Shown here in pieces: positions 9,126 to 16,343 of a stretch of 64,000 nt of DNA. Source of the DNA: an uncultured Roseicyclus sp. (GTDB taxonomy: Bacteria; Pseudomonadota; Alphaproteobacteria; Rhodobacterales; Rhodobacteraceae); contig CANLLF010000004.1 in the NCBI GenBank assembly GCA_947491935.1, positions 769,016 to 833,015 on the forward strand, written 5' to 3'. The notes below the pieces were generated by a model, which worked only from the letters and a program-made list of their open reading frames with translations, had not been told where the DNA came from and made no database searches. Positions within the stretch are counted from its first letter, which is position 1; each line of letters starts with the position of its first letter. The position numbers were made by a program, and so were the translations under genes.

Positions 9126-9899
9126 ATGTCCGAACCCCGAGATTACACCATCGCAGCCGTTGACCGCGCCCTGTTGGTATTGGAGGCCCTGGCAGGCCAG
9201 CCAAGGCAGGGTGTTACGGAGCTTGCCTCGCGTTTGGGACTGACCAAGACGATCGTCTTCCGGCTGTTGTCGACCTTGGAGGGCAGGGGGTTCGTTGTTC
9301 GCGAGGGCGACAAGGCCATCTATTCCCTCGGTTACCGGATGGGCGTTTTGGGTGAACAGGCGGGCGCGCAAAATACACTGCTGGCTGCCGCGCGCGAGGT
9401 GATGGAGCGCCTTCGCGAAGAAACGACGGAAACCATCAACCTGATCCTGCGCGAAGGGCACCGATCCCTCGTCCTGGCGACACTTCCGGGCCATCATGCC
9501 ATGAGAATCTACGCCAATGCAGGGCGTTACGGCCCATTGCACGCCGGTGGTGGATCCATGCTGCTGCTCGCCCATGCTCCGCAGGACGTGCGTGAAAGTG
9601 TTTTGGCAGAGCCGTTGGAATCGTTCACCGCCGCCACCGCGACCGATCCCGATGACCTGCGCACGCGCCTCGACATGATCCGGGCGGATGGCTTCCACAT
9701 CGCGATCAACGACCTTGACGAGGGGGCGTTTTCCATCGCTGCGCCGATCCGTGGTGCCTCCCATGAGGTGATAGCCGCCCTGTCGGTGGCGGGTGCGATG
9801 GCGCGATACGACGAACCCCGCCGCCGCCGTTATCTTGGGCTGGTTGAAAGGGCCGCTGCTGAAATCAGTGGCAAACTTGGTCTGGCGACCGCCGCCTGA
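9126..9899 (+). CDS. IclR family transcriptional regulator
   Basis: A 257-residue regulator with an amino-terminal winged helix (YTIAAVDRALLVLEALAGQ, then LASRLGLTKTIVFRLLSTLE as recognition region) and a carboxyl-terminal IclR effector domain (ALSVAGAMARY near the end). It diverges from the hydantoinase operon and precedes the M28 peptidase gene. Matching inverted repeats in both flanking intergenic regions suggest it controls both units and itself. The effector is unknown; IclR proteins usually bind a pathway substrate or intermediate. Confidence 0.93.
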   Translation: MSEPRDYTIAAVDRALLVLEALAGQPRQGVTELASRLGLTKTIVFRLLSTLEGRGFVVREGDKAIYSLGYRMGVLGEQAGAQNTLLAAAREVMERLREETTETINLILREGHRSLVLATLPGHHAMRIYANAGRYGPLHAGGGSMLLLAHAPQDVRESVLAEPLESFTAATATDPDDLRTRLDMIRADGFHIAINDLDEGAFSIAAPIRGASHEVIAALSVAGAMARYDEPRRRRYLGLVERAAAEISGKLGLATAA

Positions 9900-9963
9900 G
9901 CGCGGCGTCATCCTGCGCTTGTCGAATCACACCCTGGCTGTCACGCTTCATTTGATGAAACTC

Positions 9964-9982
9964 TGTTTTGATGAATGAAACA
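9964..9982. promoter_or_regulatory. Inverted repeat, second probable IclR operator
   Basis: TGTTTTGATGAATGAAACA repeats the 6-7-6 layout of the site at 9037-9055 (TGTTTY-N7-GAAACA, one arm mismatch). It lies just upstream of the M28 peptidase coding region and covers the ATG at 9971, which argues for a later start of that gene. Confidence 0.5.
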
Positions 9983-9994
9983 ATGGGGCGCGCC

Positions 9995-11719
9995 ATGATG
10001 ACTTCTGAAACCGCAATTCTCGACCAGGTAACGATGGACGAGCCCTGGGGGCTGGTGGAAAGCTTCGCTACTTTCAAACGCGAACACCCTGATGATGTGA
10101 ACCGCGGAATGGACGAGGTTGTTGGGCGCCTGTCGCGCCATGGCGTCCCCGCGACTGTCCATAACCCATCGCTTTATCTGAGCTTGCCCGGCGCCGCACG
10201 GGTGGAGGCATCCGGGGTGACCTACCGCGCCAAACCACCGGCCTATGCCACGGATGCGCGTGGCGGAGTGACAGCCCCCCTTGTCTATCTCGGGGCCAAT
10301 GCGGTGGATGATATCGACGACATGTTCGACCTCAAGATTGATGGTGCGGCGGGCATGGCGGGCCTTGCGAAAGGCGCTATCGTTGTCTCCGAGGGTTTCG
10401 CCAGCCCGGTCATGGTCCGCCAGTTTGAAGATCTGGGGGCCGTCGGCGTCATTGCGATCAACCCCGGCATCGACATCCACTGGGGTATCTGCACGACGAT
10501 CTGGGGTGTCCCCGACCTTGACGATTTGCCGAGAAAGCCCTGTATCCCCGCCGTCGCGGTCAACAAGCCCGATGGAGAGGCACTGATTGCGCTGGCCAAG
10601 GCAGGCGGCGAGGGTGCGGTGTTCACCGAGATGGAGGAGGGGTGGTTCGACAGCAAACTGGTTGAGGTCGTGATCCCCGGCACAGAAGAACCCGACAAAT
10701 ACGTTCTCCTGCATGGCCACCTCGACAGTTGGGACGTCGGCGTGGGTGACAATGCCGTTGGCGATGCGTGCATGCTGGAAATCGCCCGCGTGCTTTGGGA
10801 AAACCGCGACAAGCTGCGCCGTTCGGTCAAGATCTGCTGGTGGCCCGGCCACTCCACAGGGCGCTATGCCGGGTCGACGTGGTATGCCGACGCGTTCGCG
10901 CTCGACCTCGACGAAAACTGTGTCGCGCAAGTGAATTGTGACAGTCCCGGCTGCCGTTGGGCGACCGAGTTCCTGAACCTGTCGCGCATGTCCGAAACGG
11001 ACGATCTCATCAGTGACGTCATCGAGGAGATCGCGGGCAAAACCGCTGAGGGAGAGCGGCCGCACCGGGCGGGCGACTATTCCTTCAACAACATCGGCAT
11101 CTCTGGCTACTTCATGCTGTCCTCGACGATGCCCACCGTGTTGCGGGAAGAGAAGGGGTACTACACGGTTGGCGGTTGTGGCGCCAATATCGCGTGGCAT
11201 ACCGAGAACGACACGCTTGAGATCGCTGAAAAGGACATCCTGGAACGCGACATCAAGGTGTACCTTTTGGCCATTCTACGTACGGCTAATTCTGGGATCC
11301 TACCGTTCGATTGGCGTGCGACGGCGCGAGAGTTTCAAGCGACGATTACGGAGTATCAGGCAGCCGCAGGGGAGCGTTTTGACCTTACACCCTCAGCGGA
11401 GGCGGCGCAGCATCTGCTGGAGACGCTTGACGCGTTTTACATTGCTGTCGAGGCTGGAACGGTCTCGGAAGACAAGGCGAACACGGTCATTCAAGACCTT
11501 GCCCGTATTCTCGTCCCGATCAATTTCTGTCGCGGGCCGCGTTTTCGCCACGACCCTGCGGCAACGATCCCGCCCTTGCCCACCATCCACACGGCGACCG
11601 AACTTGACCAACACGACGACACGCTTGGTTTTGCGCAAAACCAACTGGTGCGTGGACAAAACCGGCTGGTCGCGGCACTCAGGCAGGCCACGCGGCACAT
11701 ATCACTCGTTACCGCCTAA
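9995..11719 (+). CDS. M28 family zinc peptidase with PA-type insert
   Basis: A protein of about 574 residues resembling M28 zinc aminopeptidases/carboxypeptidases. The metal-binding centre HGHLDSWDVGVGDNAVGD is near residue 240, and the preceding 100-230 region (KGAIVVSEGF, AVGVIAINPG) looks like a protease-associated domain. No signal peptide is evident, so it is probably cytosolic. ATGs at 9971, 9983, 9995 and 9998 are all in frame; 9995 is preferred because the operator-like repeat covers 9971. Its stop overlaps the next start (TAATG). It may hydrolyse N-carbamoyl or peptide products of the hydantoinase pathway, by context only. Confidence 0.82.
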   Translation: MMTSETAILDQVTMDEPWGLVESFATFKREHPDDVNRGMDEVVGRLSRHGVPATVHNPSLYLSLPGAARVEASGVTYRAKPPAYATDARGGVTAPLVYLGANAVDDIDDMFDLKIDGAAGMAGLAKGAIVVSEGFASPVMVRQFEDLGAVGVIAINPGIDIHWGICTTIWGVPDLDDLPRKPCIPAVAVNKPDGEALIALAKAGGEGAVFTEMEEGWFDSKLVEVVIPGTEEPDKYVLLHGHLDSWDVGVGDNAVGDACMLEIARVLWENRDKLRRSVKICWWPGHSTGRYAGSTWYADAFALDLDENCVAQVNCDSPGCRWATEFLNLSRMSETDDLISDVIEEIAGKTAEGERPHRAGDYSFNNIGISGYFMLSSTMPTVLREEKGYYTVGGCGANIAWHTENDTLEIAEKDILERDIKVYLLAILRTANSGILPFDWRATAREFQATITEYQAAAGERFDLTPSAEAAQHLLETLDAFYIAVEAGTVSEDKANTVIQDLARILVPINFCRGPRFRHDPAATIPPLPTIHTATELDQHDDTLGFAQNQLVRGQNRLVAALRQATRHISLVTA

Positions 11720-12702
11720 TGCGCGCGATCCTCTATGAGAGGACGGGCCCGGCAGCGGACGTGCTGAGGGTCAGCGACGTTCCGGCACCGTCCGCAGCCC
11801 CTGGGGAGGTCCTGGTGCGCATCGCTGCCTCAGGCATCAACCCGGCGGACGTCAAACGCCGCGCCGGCTGGGGTGGCATGCAAATGGGACATCCCCGGAT
11901 TATCCCGCATTGTGATGGCGCGGGGACGATCGAAGCGGTCGGTGCAGGTGTCAGCGCGGATCGGATAGGCCAGCGTGTCTGGCTGTGGAACGCGCAAGGG
12001 GGCTATGGGCAAGCCGGGCGAGCTTTCGGGACGGCGGCCGAGTATATCGCATTGCCTGCAGAGCAGGCCGTCCCATTGCCCGATCACTTCACCATGGCGC
12101 AAGGCGCTTGCCTTGGCGTGCCGGCCATGACCGCCCACCGATGCGTGCTGTCAGATGGCGCTGTCGGGGGCAAAACCATCCTTGTTCAAGGCGGCGCGGG
12201 CGCTGTCGGCTATCTCGCTGTCCAGATTGCGGGCAAGAGCGGCGCCCGTGTCATTGCGACGGTCAGTAGGCCAACGGATGCTGAACGCGTGCAGGCAGTC
12301 GGCGGTGAACCGATCAGCCGCTATGACCCAGACATCGTCGACACAGTCCTGGATCTGACCGATGGGGCAGGCGTCGACCGCATCATTGAAGTCGATTTCG
12401 CTGCCAATCAGGCCGTCGATGCACGGCTCATTAAGCCAAATGGCATCGTCGCCAGCTATTCGTGCACCTCAGATCCGACACCAATCCTCGACTACTACGC
12501 CTTCGCGTCCAGGGGCGCGAATGTTCGGTTCATTCAAGGCTTTGCTCTACCCGAGGATGCCCGGGCGCATGGTCAAGACTGGCTGGCGGCTCATGATATC
12601 GAAATCCCGATCGCAGCGACGTTTCCCCTCGATCGCTGCGCCGACGCGCATCTCCATGTCGAACAGGCGAACGCCTTTGGACAAACGGTGGTTACCCCTT
12701 AG
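11719..12702 (+). CDS. Zinc-independent alcohol dehydrogenase/quinone oxidoreductase family
   Basis: A 327-residue medium-chain dehydrogenase/reductase of the quinone-oxidoreductase (QOR/zeta-crystallin) type. The amino-terminal GroES-like domain (SGINPADVKRRAGW) lacks zinc-ligand cysteines, and the NADPH-binding Rossmann motif GGAGAVGYLAVQIA is near residue 157. The ATG shares one base with the M28 peptidase stop, so the two are co-translated. The substrate is unknown; an activated alkene or quinone is usual. Confidence 0.87.
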   Translation: MRAILYERTGPAADVLRVSDVPAPSAAPGEVLVRIAASGINPADVKRRAGWGGMQMGHPRIIPHCDGAGTIEAVGAGVSADRIGQRVWLWNAQGGYGQAGRAFGTAAEYIALPAEQAVPLPDHFTMAQGACLGVPAMTAHRCVLSDGAVGGKTILVQGGAGAVGYLAVQIAGKSGARVIATVSRPTDAERVQAVGGEPISRYDPDIVDTVLDLTDGAGVDRIIEVDFAANQAVDARLIKPNGIVASYSCTSDPTPILDYYAFASRGANVRFIQGFALPEDARAHGQDWLAAHDIEIPIAATFPLDRCADAHLHVEQANAFGQTVVTP

Positions 12703-12949
12703 CTAAGAAAACGGCGATTGTGGTAAATGCTTCGCGGCGCTGTTTTGCGCCCACGCTGAACCTCGCTTGGAATGCCTCCAAAAGCGTATAATGCCCGGTT
12801 CTCCGGGGCTTCGCCAAGGTGTACATCAATCGGTTGCTGAGCGTCCTACGTATTGGCGTCCGCAGCACCGGGGAGGGCACAAATCTACCGGACTTCGGCC
12901 AATGCCAGCCACCGCGCGCGCAAAAGCAAAGTCTCGCCGAGTGTGAATG

Positions 12950-14596
12950 TCAGCCTTTCCCTCGTGGGGTCAGGTCGCTGAAGGCGATACCCGTATCCGC
13001 TTCGTATTCCGCCTCATCCCAAAAACCGATCAGAATACCGGTTTTGGCGGCGGTTTTCTGGCGGGCCAGAACGGTGGGCGTGGCTGTGATGCGGGAATGA
13101 TGTTGGAGGCCCCAGCTCAGCAGGGCCGCCTCCATCCGGGCGCGGACATCCACATGCGCCCCGGCATCGGACGTCCCGAGATCGACCAGTTCCCGAGGGT
13201 CTGTCTCAAGATCGAACAGGATCGGTTCGAAGCCCTCGCAACGGATGTATTTCCAACGGCCATCGAAGATCATCTTGGTATGGGCGTCCTCCTGCGGCAC
13301 GCCCAGGTCTTGCGCCATGTCCGACCACTGATAATCGTGTTCACTGATGGCGTATTTGCGGGCGAACCCCTCGGTGCCGTGCAGGATCGGCGTCAGATCC
13401 CGGCCTTCGATGATGTGGGGCTTCGGATCGCAGCCAAGGGCTGCCATGAAAGTGGGCGCAAGGTCGATCATCTCCACCAGCGCATCCGATACATTCCCGC
13501 GCGTGCCAGCCGCTTCCGGCCGGGGATCAGCCAGGATCAGCGGCACTTTCACTGCCATCTCGTGGTAGAAATCCTTATCCCCCATCCAGTGATCGCCCAT
13601 GTAATCGCCGTGGTCCGAGGTGAAGGCGATGATCGTGTTCTCGCTCAGCCCCCTGTCGTCCATCCACGCGAACAGGCGTCCCAGATTGTCGTCGAGTTGC
13701 TTGATCAGGCCCATATAGGCGGGAATGACGTGTTCGCGGACGTGATCGCGCGCAAAGCTGCGGCAGACGCGCGCGTTGAGATAGGCGGACATCAGGGGGT
13801 GCGCCGTGTTGCGTTCGGCCTGCGAGCGCACCGGGTCGATGATGTGCCGGTCATCGTACATGTCGTGGTAGGGCGCGGGCACGATGTAGGGCCAGTGGGG
13901 CTTGATATAGCTCAGGTGGCACATCCAGGGGCGGCCGTCTTCCATCGCGTCTTCCATGAAATCCATGGCGCGGTTGGTCATGTAGGCGGTCTCGGAATGT
14001 TCTTCGGGCACATTGGCCGCAAGGCGGGAGTTCTTCAGAAGCCAGGCCGACAGCCGTTCTCCGTCTTCGTCCACGCCGGAATTCGCGAAATCGCCCCATG
14101 GGTTGTCACTGTCGTAGCCGTGGGCGACGAGATAGTCGTCATAGGCCGACCAGCCCTGCCGCGCGCTGTCAGGATGCAAGCCATCGTCGCGCTCGAACGG
14201 CTCGAACCCGCATTCGGACCGGCGAACGCCGATCTCGCTCGCCGGATCAATACCAAGCCACGCCATGCCTTCGGCGTCGGCGACCATATGGGTCTTGCCG
14301 ACCAGAACCGCTCGCGCGCCCGCATCCCGCAGGTGATCGCCAAGCGTCGGTTCCCCCACCCGCAGGGGCATGCCGTTCCAGGTGGAGCCGTGGCTGCGCA
14401 CATAGCGCCCGGTATAGGCCGACATGCGCGATGGGCCGCAGACCGGCGATTGCACGTAAGCATTCGTGAACCGCACCCCGCGCGCGGCCAGCGCATCGAT
14501 ATGGGGCGTGTGTAGATGCGGATGGCCGTAACAACTTAGGTAATCGAAGCGCAGTTGATCGGCCATGATCCACAGGACGTTGGGTCGGTCGGTCAT
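12950..14596 (-). CDS. Sulfatase / phosphonate monoester hydrolase of the alkaline phosphatase superfamily
   Basis: A 548-residue hydrolase of sulfate or phosphonate esters. The formylglycine signature CGPSR has its modifiable Cys at residue 53; metal ligands are the early Asp in MADQ (residue 13) and TSDHGDYMGDH near residue 328. No signal peptide is seen, so it is cytosolic like phosphonate monoester hydrolases and some choline-sulfatase relatives. Activity would need a formylglycine-generating enzyme encoded elsewhere. The start overlaps the MarR gene stop (ATGA), making a two-gene operon opposite a TRAP transporter that may import its substrate. Confidence 0.9.
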   Translation of the reverse strand: MTDRPNVLWIMADQLRFDYLSCYGHPHLHTPHIDALAARGVRFTNAYVQSPVCGPSRMSAYTGRYVRSHGSTWNGMPLRVGEPTLGDHLRDAGARAVLVGKTHMVADAEGMAWLGIDPASEIGVRRSECGFEPFERDDGLHPDSARQGWSAYDDYLVAHGYDSDNPWGDFANSGVDEDGERLSAWLLKNSRLAANVPEEHSETAYMTNRAMDFMEDAMEDGRPWMCHLSYIKPHWPYIVPAPYHDMYDDRHIIDPVRSQAERNTAHPLMSAYLNARVCRSFARDHVREHVIPAYMGLIKQLDDNLGRLFAWMDDRGLSENTIIAFTSDHGDYMGDHWMGDKDFYHEMAVKVPLILADPRPEAAGTRGNVSDALVEMIDLAPTFMAALGCDPKPHIIEGRDLTPILHGTEGFARKYAISEHDYQWSDMAQDLGVPQEDAHTKMIFDGRWKYIRCEGFEPILFDLETDPRELVDLGTSDAGAHVDVRARMEAALLSWGLQHHSRITATPTVLARQKTAAKTGILIGFWDEAEYEADTGIAFSDLTPRGKG

Positions 14597-15102
14597 GGGG
14601 TATCCTCAGAGGAGGGCTCGACGTCCACCGGGTGCTCGACAACGCGTTCGAAACGCTCCAGCAGATGGAGGAACGTGTCTAGTTCCTGCGGGGTGAATGC
14701 CTCGGCCAGGCTTTCGCGGCGCCGCTTCATCGTGGGCGCGGCGGCGGCAAGTACGGCGGTACCGGCCTTGGTCAGCTCCACGAGGGATTGGCGCTTGTCA
14801 TCGCAATTGCGAACGGCCTTGACCCACCCCTTTTCGCTCATTTTGGGCAATGCGCGGCTGATCAGCGAATGATCGGTGCGCTGGATCGACGCGATATCCT
14901 GAATGCTCAACGGCCCCGCTTCGTTCAAGTCCCACAGGACCCGCCATTCCGTGACCGAAAGGCCCGCGGCCGATTTTAGAAGGCGTTGCGCCTGCCCGCG
15001 AGAGGCAATGGCGGCCGCGGACAAACGGCTGAAGAGGTTTGTGTCCTGCCTGGCCTTGCGTGCTGCCACGCGCTCGGCCCGGTTGTCTGTCTTCAAATCC
15101 AT
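14593..15102 (-). CDS. MarR family transcriptional regulator
   Basis: A winged-helix regulator of about 169 residues. Helix-turn-helix region: LSIQDIASIQRTDHSLISRALPKM; wing: GWVKAVRNCDDKRQSLVELT. The start at 15102 has GGAGG five bases upstream; a start at 15123 is possible. It is co-transcribed with the sulfatase and diverges from the TAXI-TRAP genes. A 30-base palindrome between them is its likely operator, so it probably controls uptake and hydrolysis of one substrate. Confidence 0.9.
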   Translation of the reverse strand: MDLKTDNRAERVAARKARQDTNLFSRLSAAAIASRGQAQRLLKSAAGLSVTEWRVLWDLNEAGPLSIQDIASIQRTDHSLISRALPKMSEKGWVKAVRNCDDKRQSLVELTKAGTAVLAAAAPTMKRRRESLAEAFTPQELDTFLHLLERFERVVEHPVDVEPSSEDTP

Positions 15103-15134
15103 GGGCGCCTCCGACGATATCATTCAACACCACG

Positions 15135-15164
15135 AAAAATTACGTGACAAGTCATATAATTTTT
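15135..15164. promoter_or_regulatory. 30-bp near-perfect palindrome, probable MarR operator
   Basis: The dyad centres on TGACAAGTCA (15145-15154, inner arms TGAC/GTCA) and is flanked by AAAAATTA on the left and TAATTTTT on the right. Of 14 base pairs per arm only two mismatch. It lies 32 bases ahead of the MarR start and 69 bases ahead of the TAXI protein start, as expected for a divergent autoregulated promoter. Confidence 0.6.
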
Positions 15165-15233
15165 GACAGCCTCTGCGTGTCTTTAAGCAATCAAGCAAAG
15201 CCACCGGACATCGGCGGCACTCGGGAGGACATC

Positions 15234-16289
15234 ATGTTCAAAGCATCCATTGCGGGGGCTCTGCTGGCCGTACTGCCTGCCGCCTCTTACGCGCAGGCCA
15301 CGTTGACCGCTGAAACCACGTCTCCGGGCTCGACCCCCCACTACATCGACACGACCCTTGCGGGCGTTCTGGAATCGGCGGGCGTGGCGACCCTTCAGAT
15401 CACCGAAGGCGCGACGCTGACCAACTCTGTGCAGGCGGTGGCCGAAGGCCAACTGGACATGGCGCCTGCGCCGCTGATCTTGCCGTTCCTCCTGTCCCGC
15501 GGGATCGGGCCTTACTCCGGCGTCGGAGAGGAGCAGGGGGCCGAATTGGCCAGCAACCTGCGCGCCCTGTTCTTCACTGCCGCCTCCGCCCAGATATTCG
15601 GCCATTACGACAGCGGCGCGATCACCGATATCACCGAGCTAGAGGGGATGCGGATCTGGAACGGCCCGCCCCGGGGCGCGGCGCTGACATCGGGGCGCGC
15701 GGCGGTCCAGCTACTGGCGGGCCTTCAGGACGGCGAGGGTTATGAGGGCATCCAGTCGCCCTGGCCCGATACCGTCTCGACGATCACCGGGGGCGGTGCG
15801 GATGGCTGGACCATCCCCGAGGGCCTGCCATCGGGTCGCCAGATCGCCATCGCTGCGGCGGGCGCGACCACGATCTACGACATGCCGTCCGACCTGCTCA
15901 ACAGCGCGCTTGGCCAGCAGATCACCAATGCGCCGGGCCATGCCCCCTATTCCGTGCCGGTCGAAGAATACCGCGCGGCCTATGCGGGCAATGACATCAC
16001 CATCGTCACCGATGACGATACCTTCGACAGCTTTGCCACTGCCTTCGCCCAGATCGTGCCCGCCGGTATGGATGAGCAGCTGGCCTACGACATCACGGCG
16101 GCCTTCCTTGCGGGGCAGGACCGGTTTGAGACCGGCTCCCCCCGCGGGCCCTATCTGTTCCTGAGCTTCGGAGACATCGACGGCGTCAGCCAGGGTGTCT
16201 GCGGGGCCGTCACCATGTTGATGCATCCTGGTGCGATCCGCGCCTATGAAGATGCAGGCCACAGCGTTGCCGATTGCGTGCGTCCGTGA
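15234..16289 (+). CDS. TRAP transporter solute-binding protein, TAXI family
   Basis: A periplasmic binding protein of about 351 residues in the TAXI group of TRAP transporters. A signal peptide (MFKASIAGALLAVLPAASYA) is followed by TTSPGSTPHYIDTTLAGVLE, matching the family's opening strand, where TAXI proteins usually read GGxxGxYY. The start has GGGAGGAC directly upstream. The membrane component follows 54 bases later. The ligand is unknown. Two carboxyl-terminal cysteines (GVCGAV and ADCVRP) may form a disulfide. Confidence 0.88.
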   Translation: MFKASIAGALLAVLPAASYAQATLTAETTSPGSTPHYIDTTLAGVLESAGVATLQITEGATLTNSVQAVAEGQLDMAPAPLILPFLLSRGIGPYSGVGEEQGAELASNLRALFFTAASAQIFGHYDSGAITDITELEGMRIWNGPPRGAALTSGRAAVQLLAGLQDGEGYEGIQSPWPDTVSTITGGGADGWTIPEGLPSGRQIAIAAAGATTIYDMPSDLLNSALGQQITNAPGHAPYSVPVEEYRAAYAGNDITIVTDDDTFDSFATAFAQIVPAGMDEQLAYDITAAFLAGQDRFETGSPRGPYLFLSFGDIDGVSQGVCGAVTMLMHPGAIRAYEDAGHSVADCVRP

Positions 16290-16343
16290 CCTTGCCCTTA
16301 CCGGGGGGCGGGTCGCCGCCCCCTGAACGCGCCGAGGCGTCCC

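Noticed and set aside
12780..12820. Hairpin CCCGG-TTCT-CCGGG between convergent genes
   Set aside because: A five-bp stem without a T-run on either strand is not adequate evidence for a terminator.
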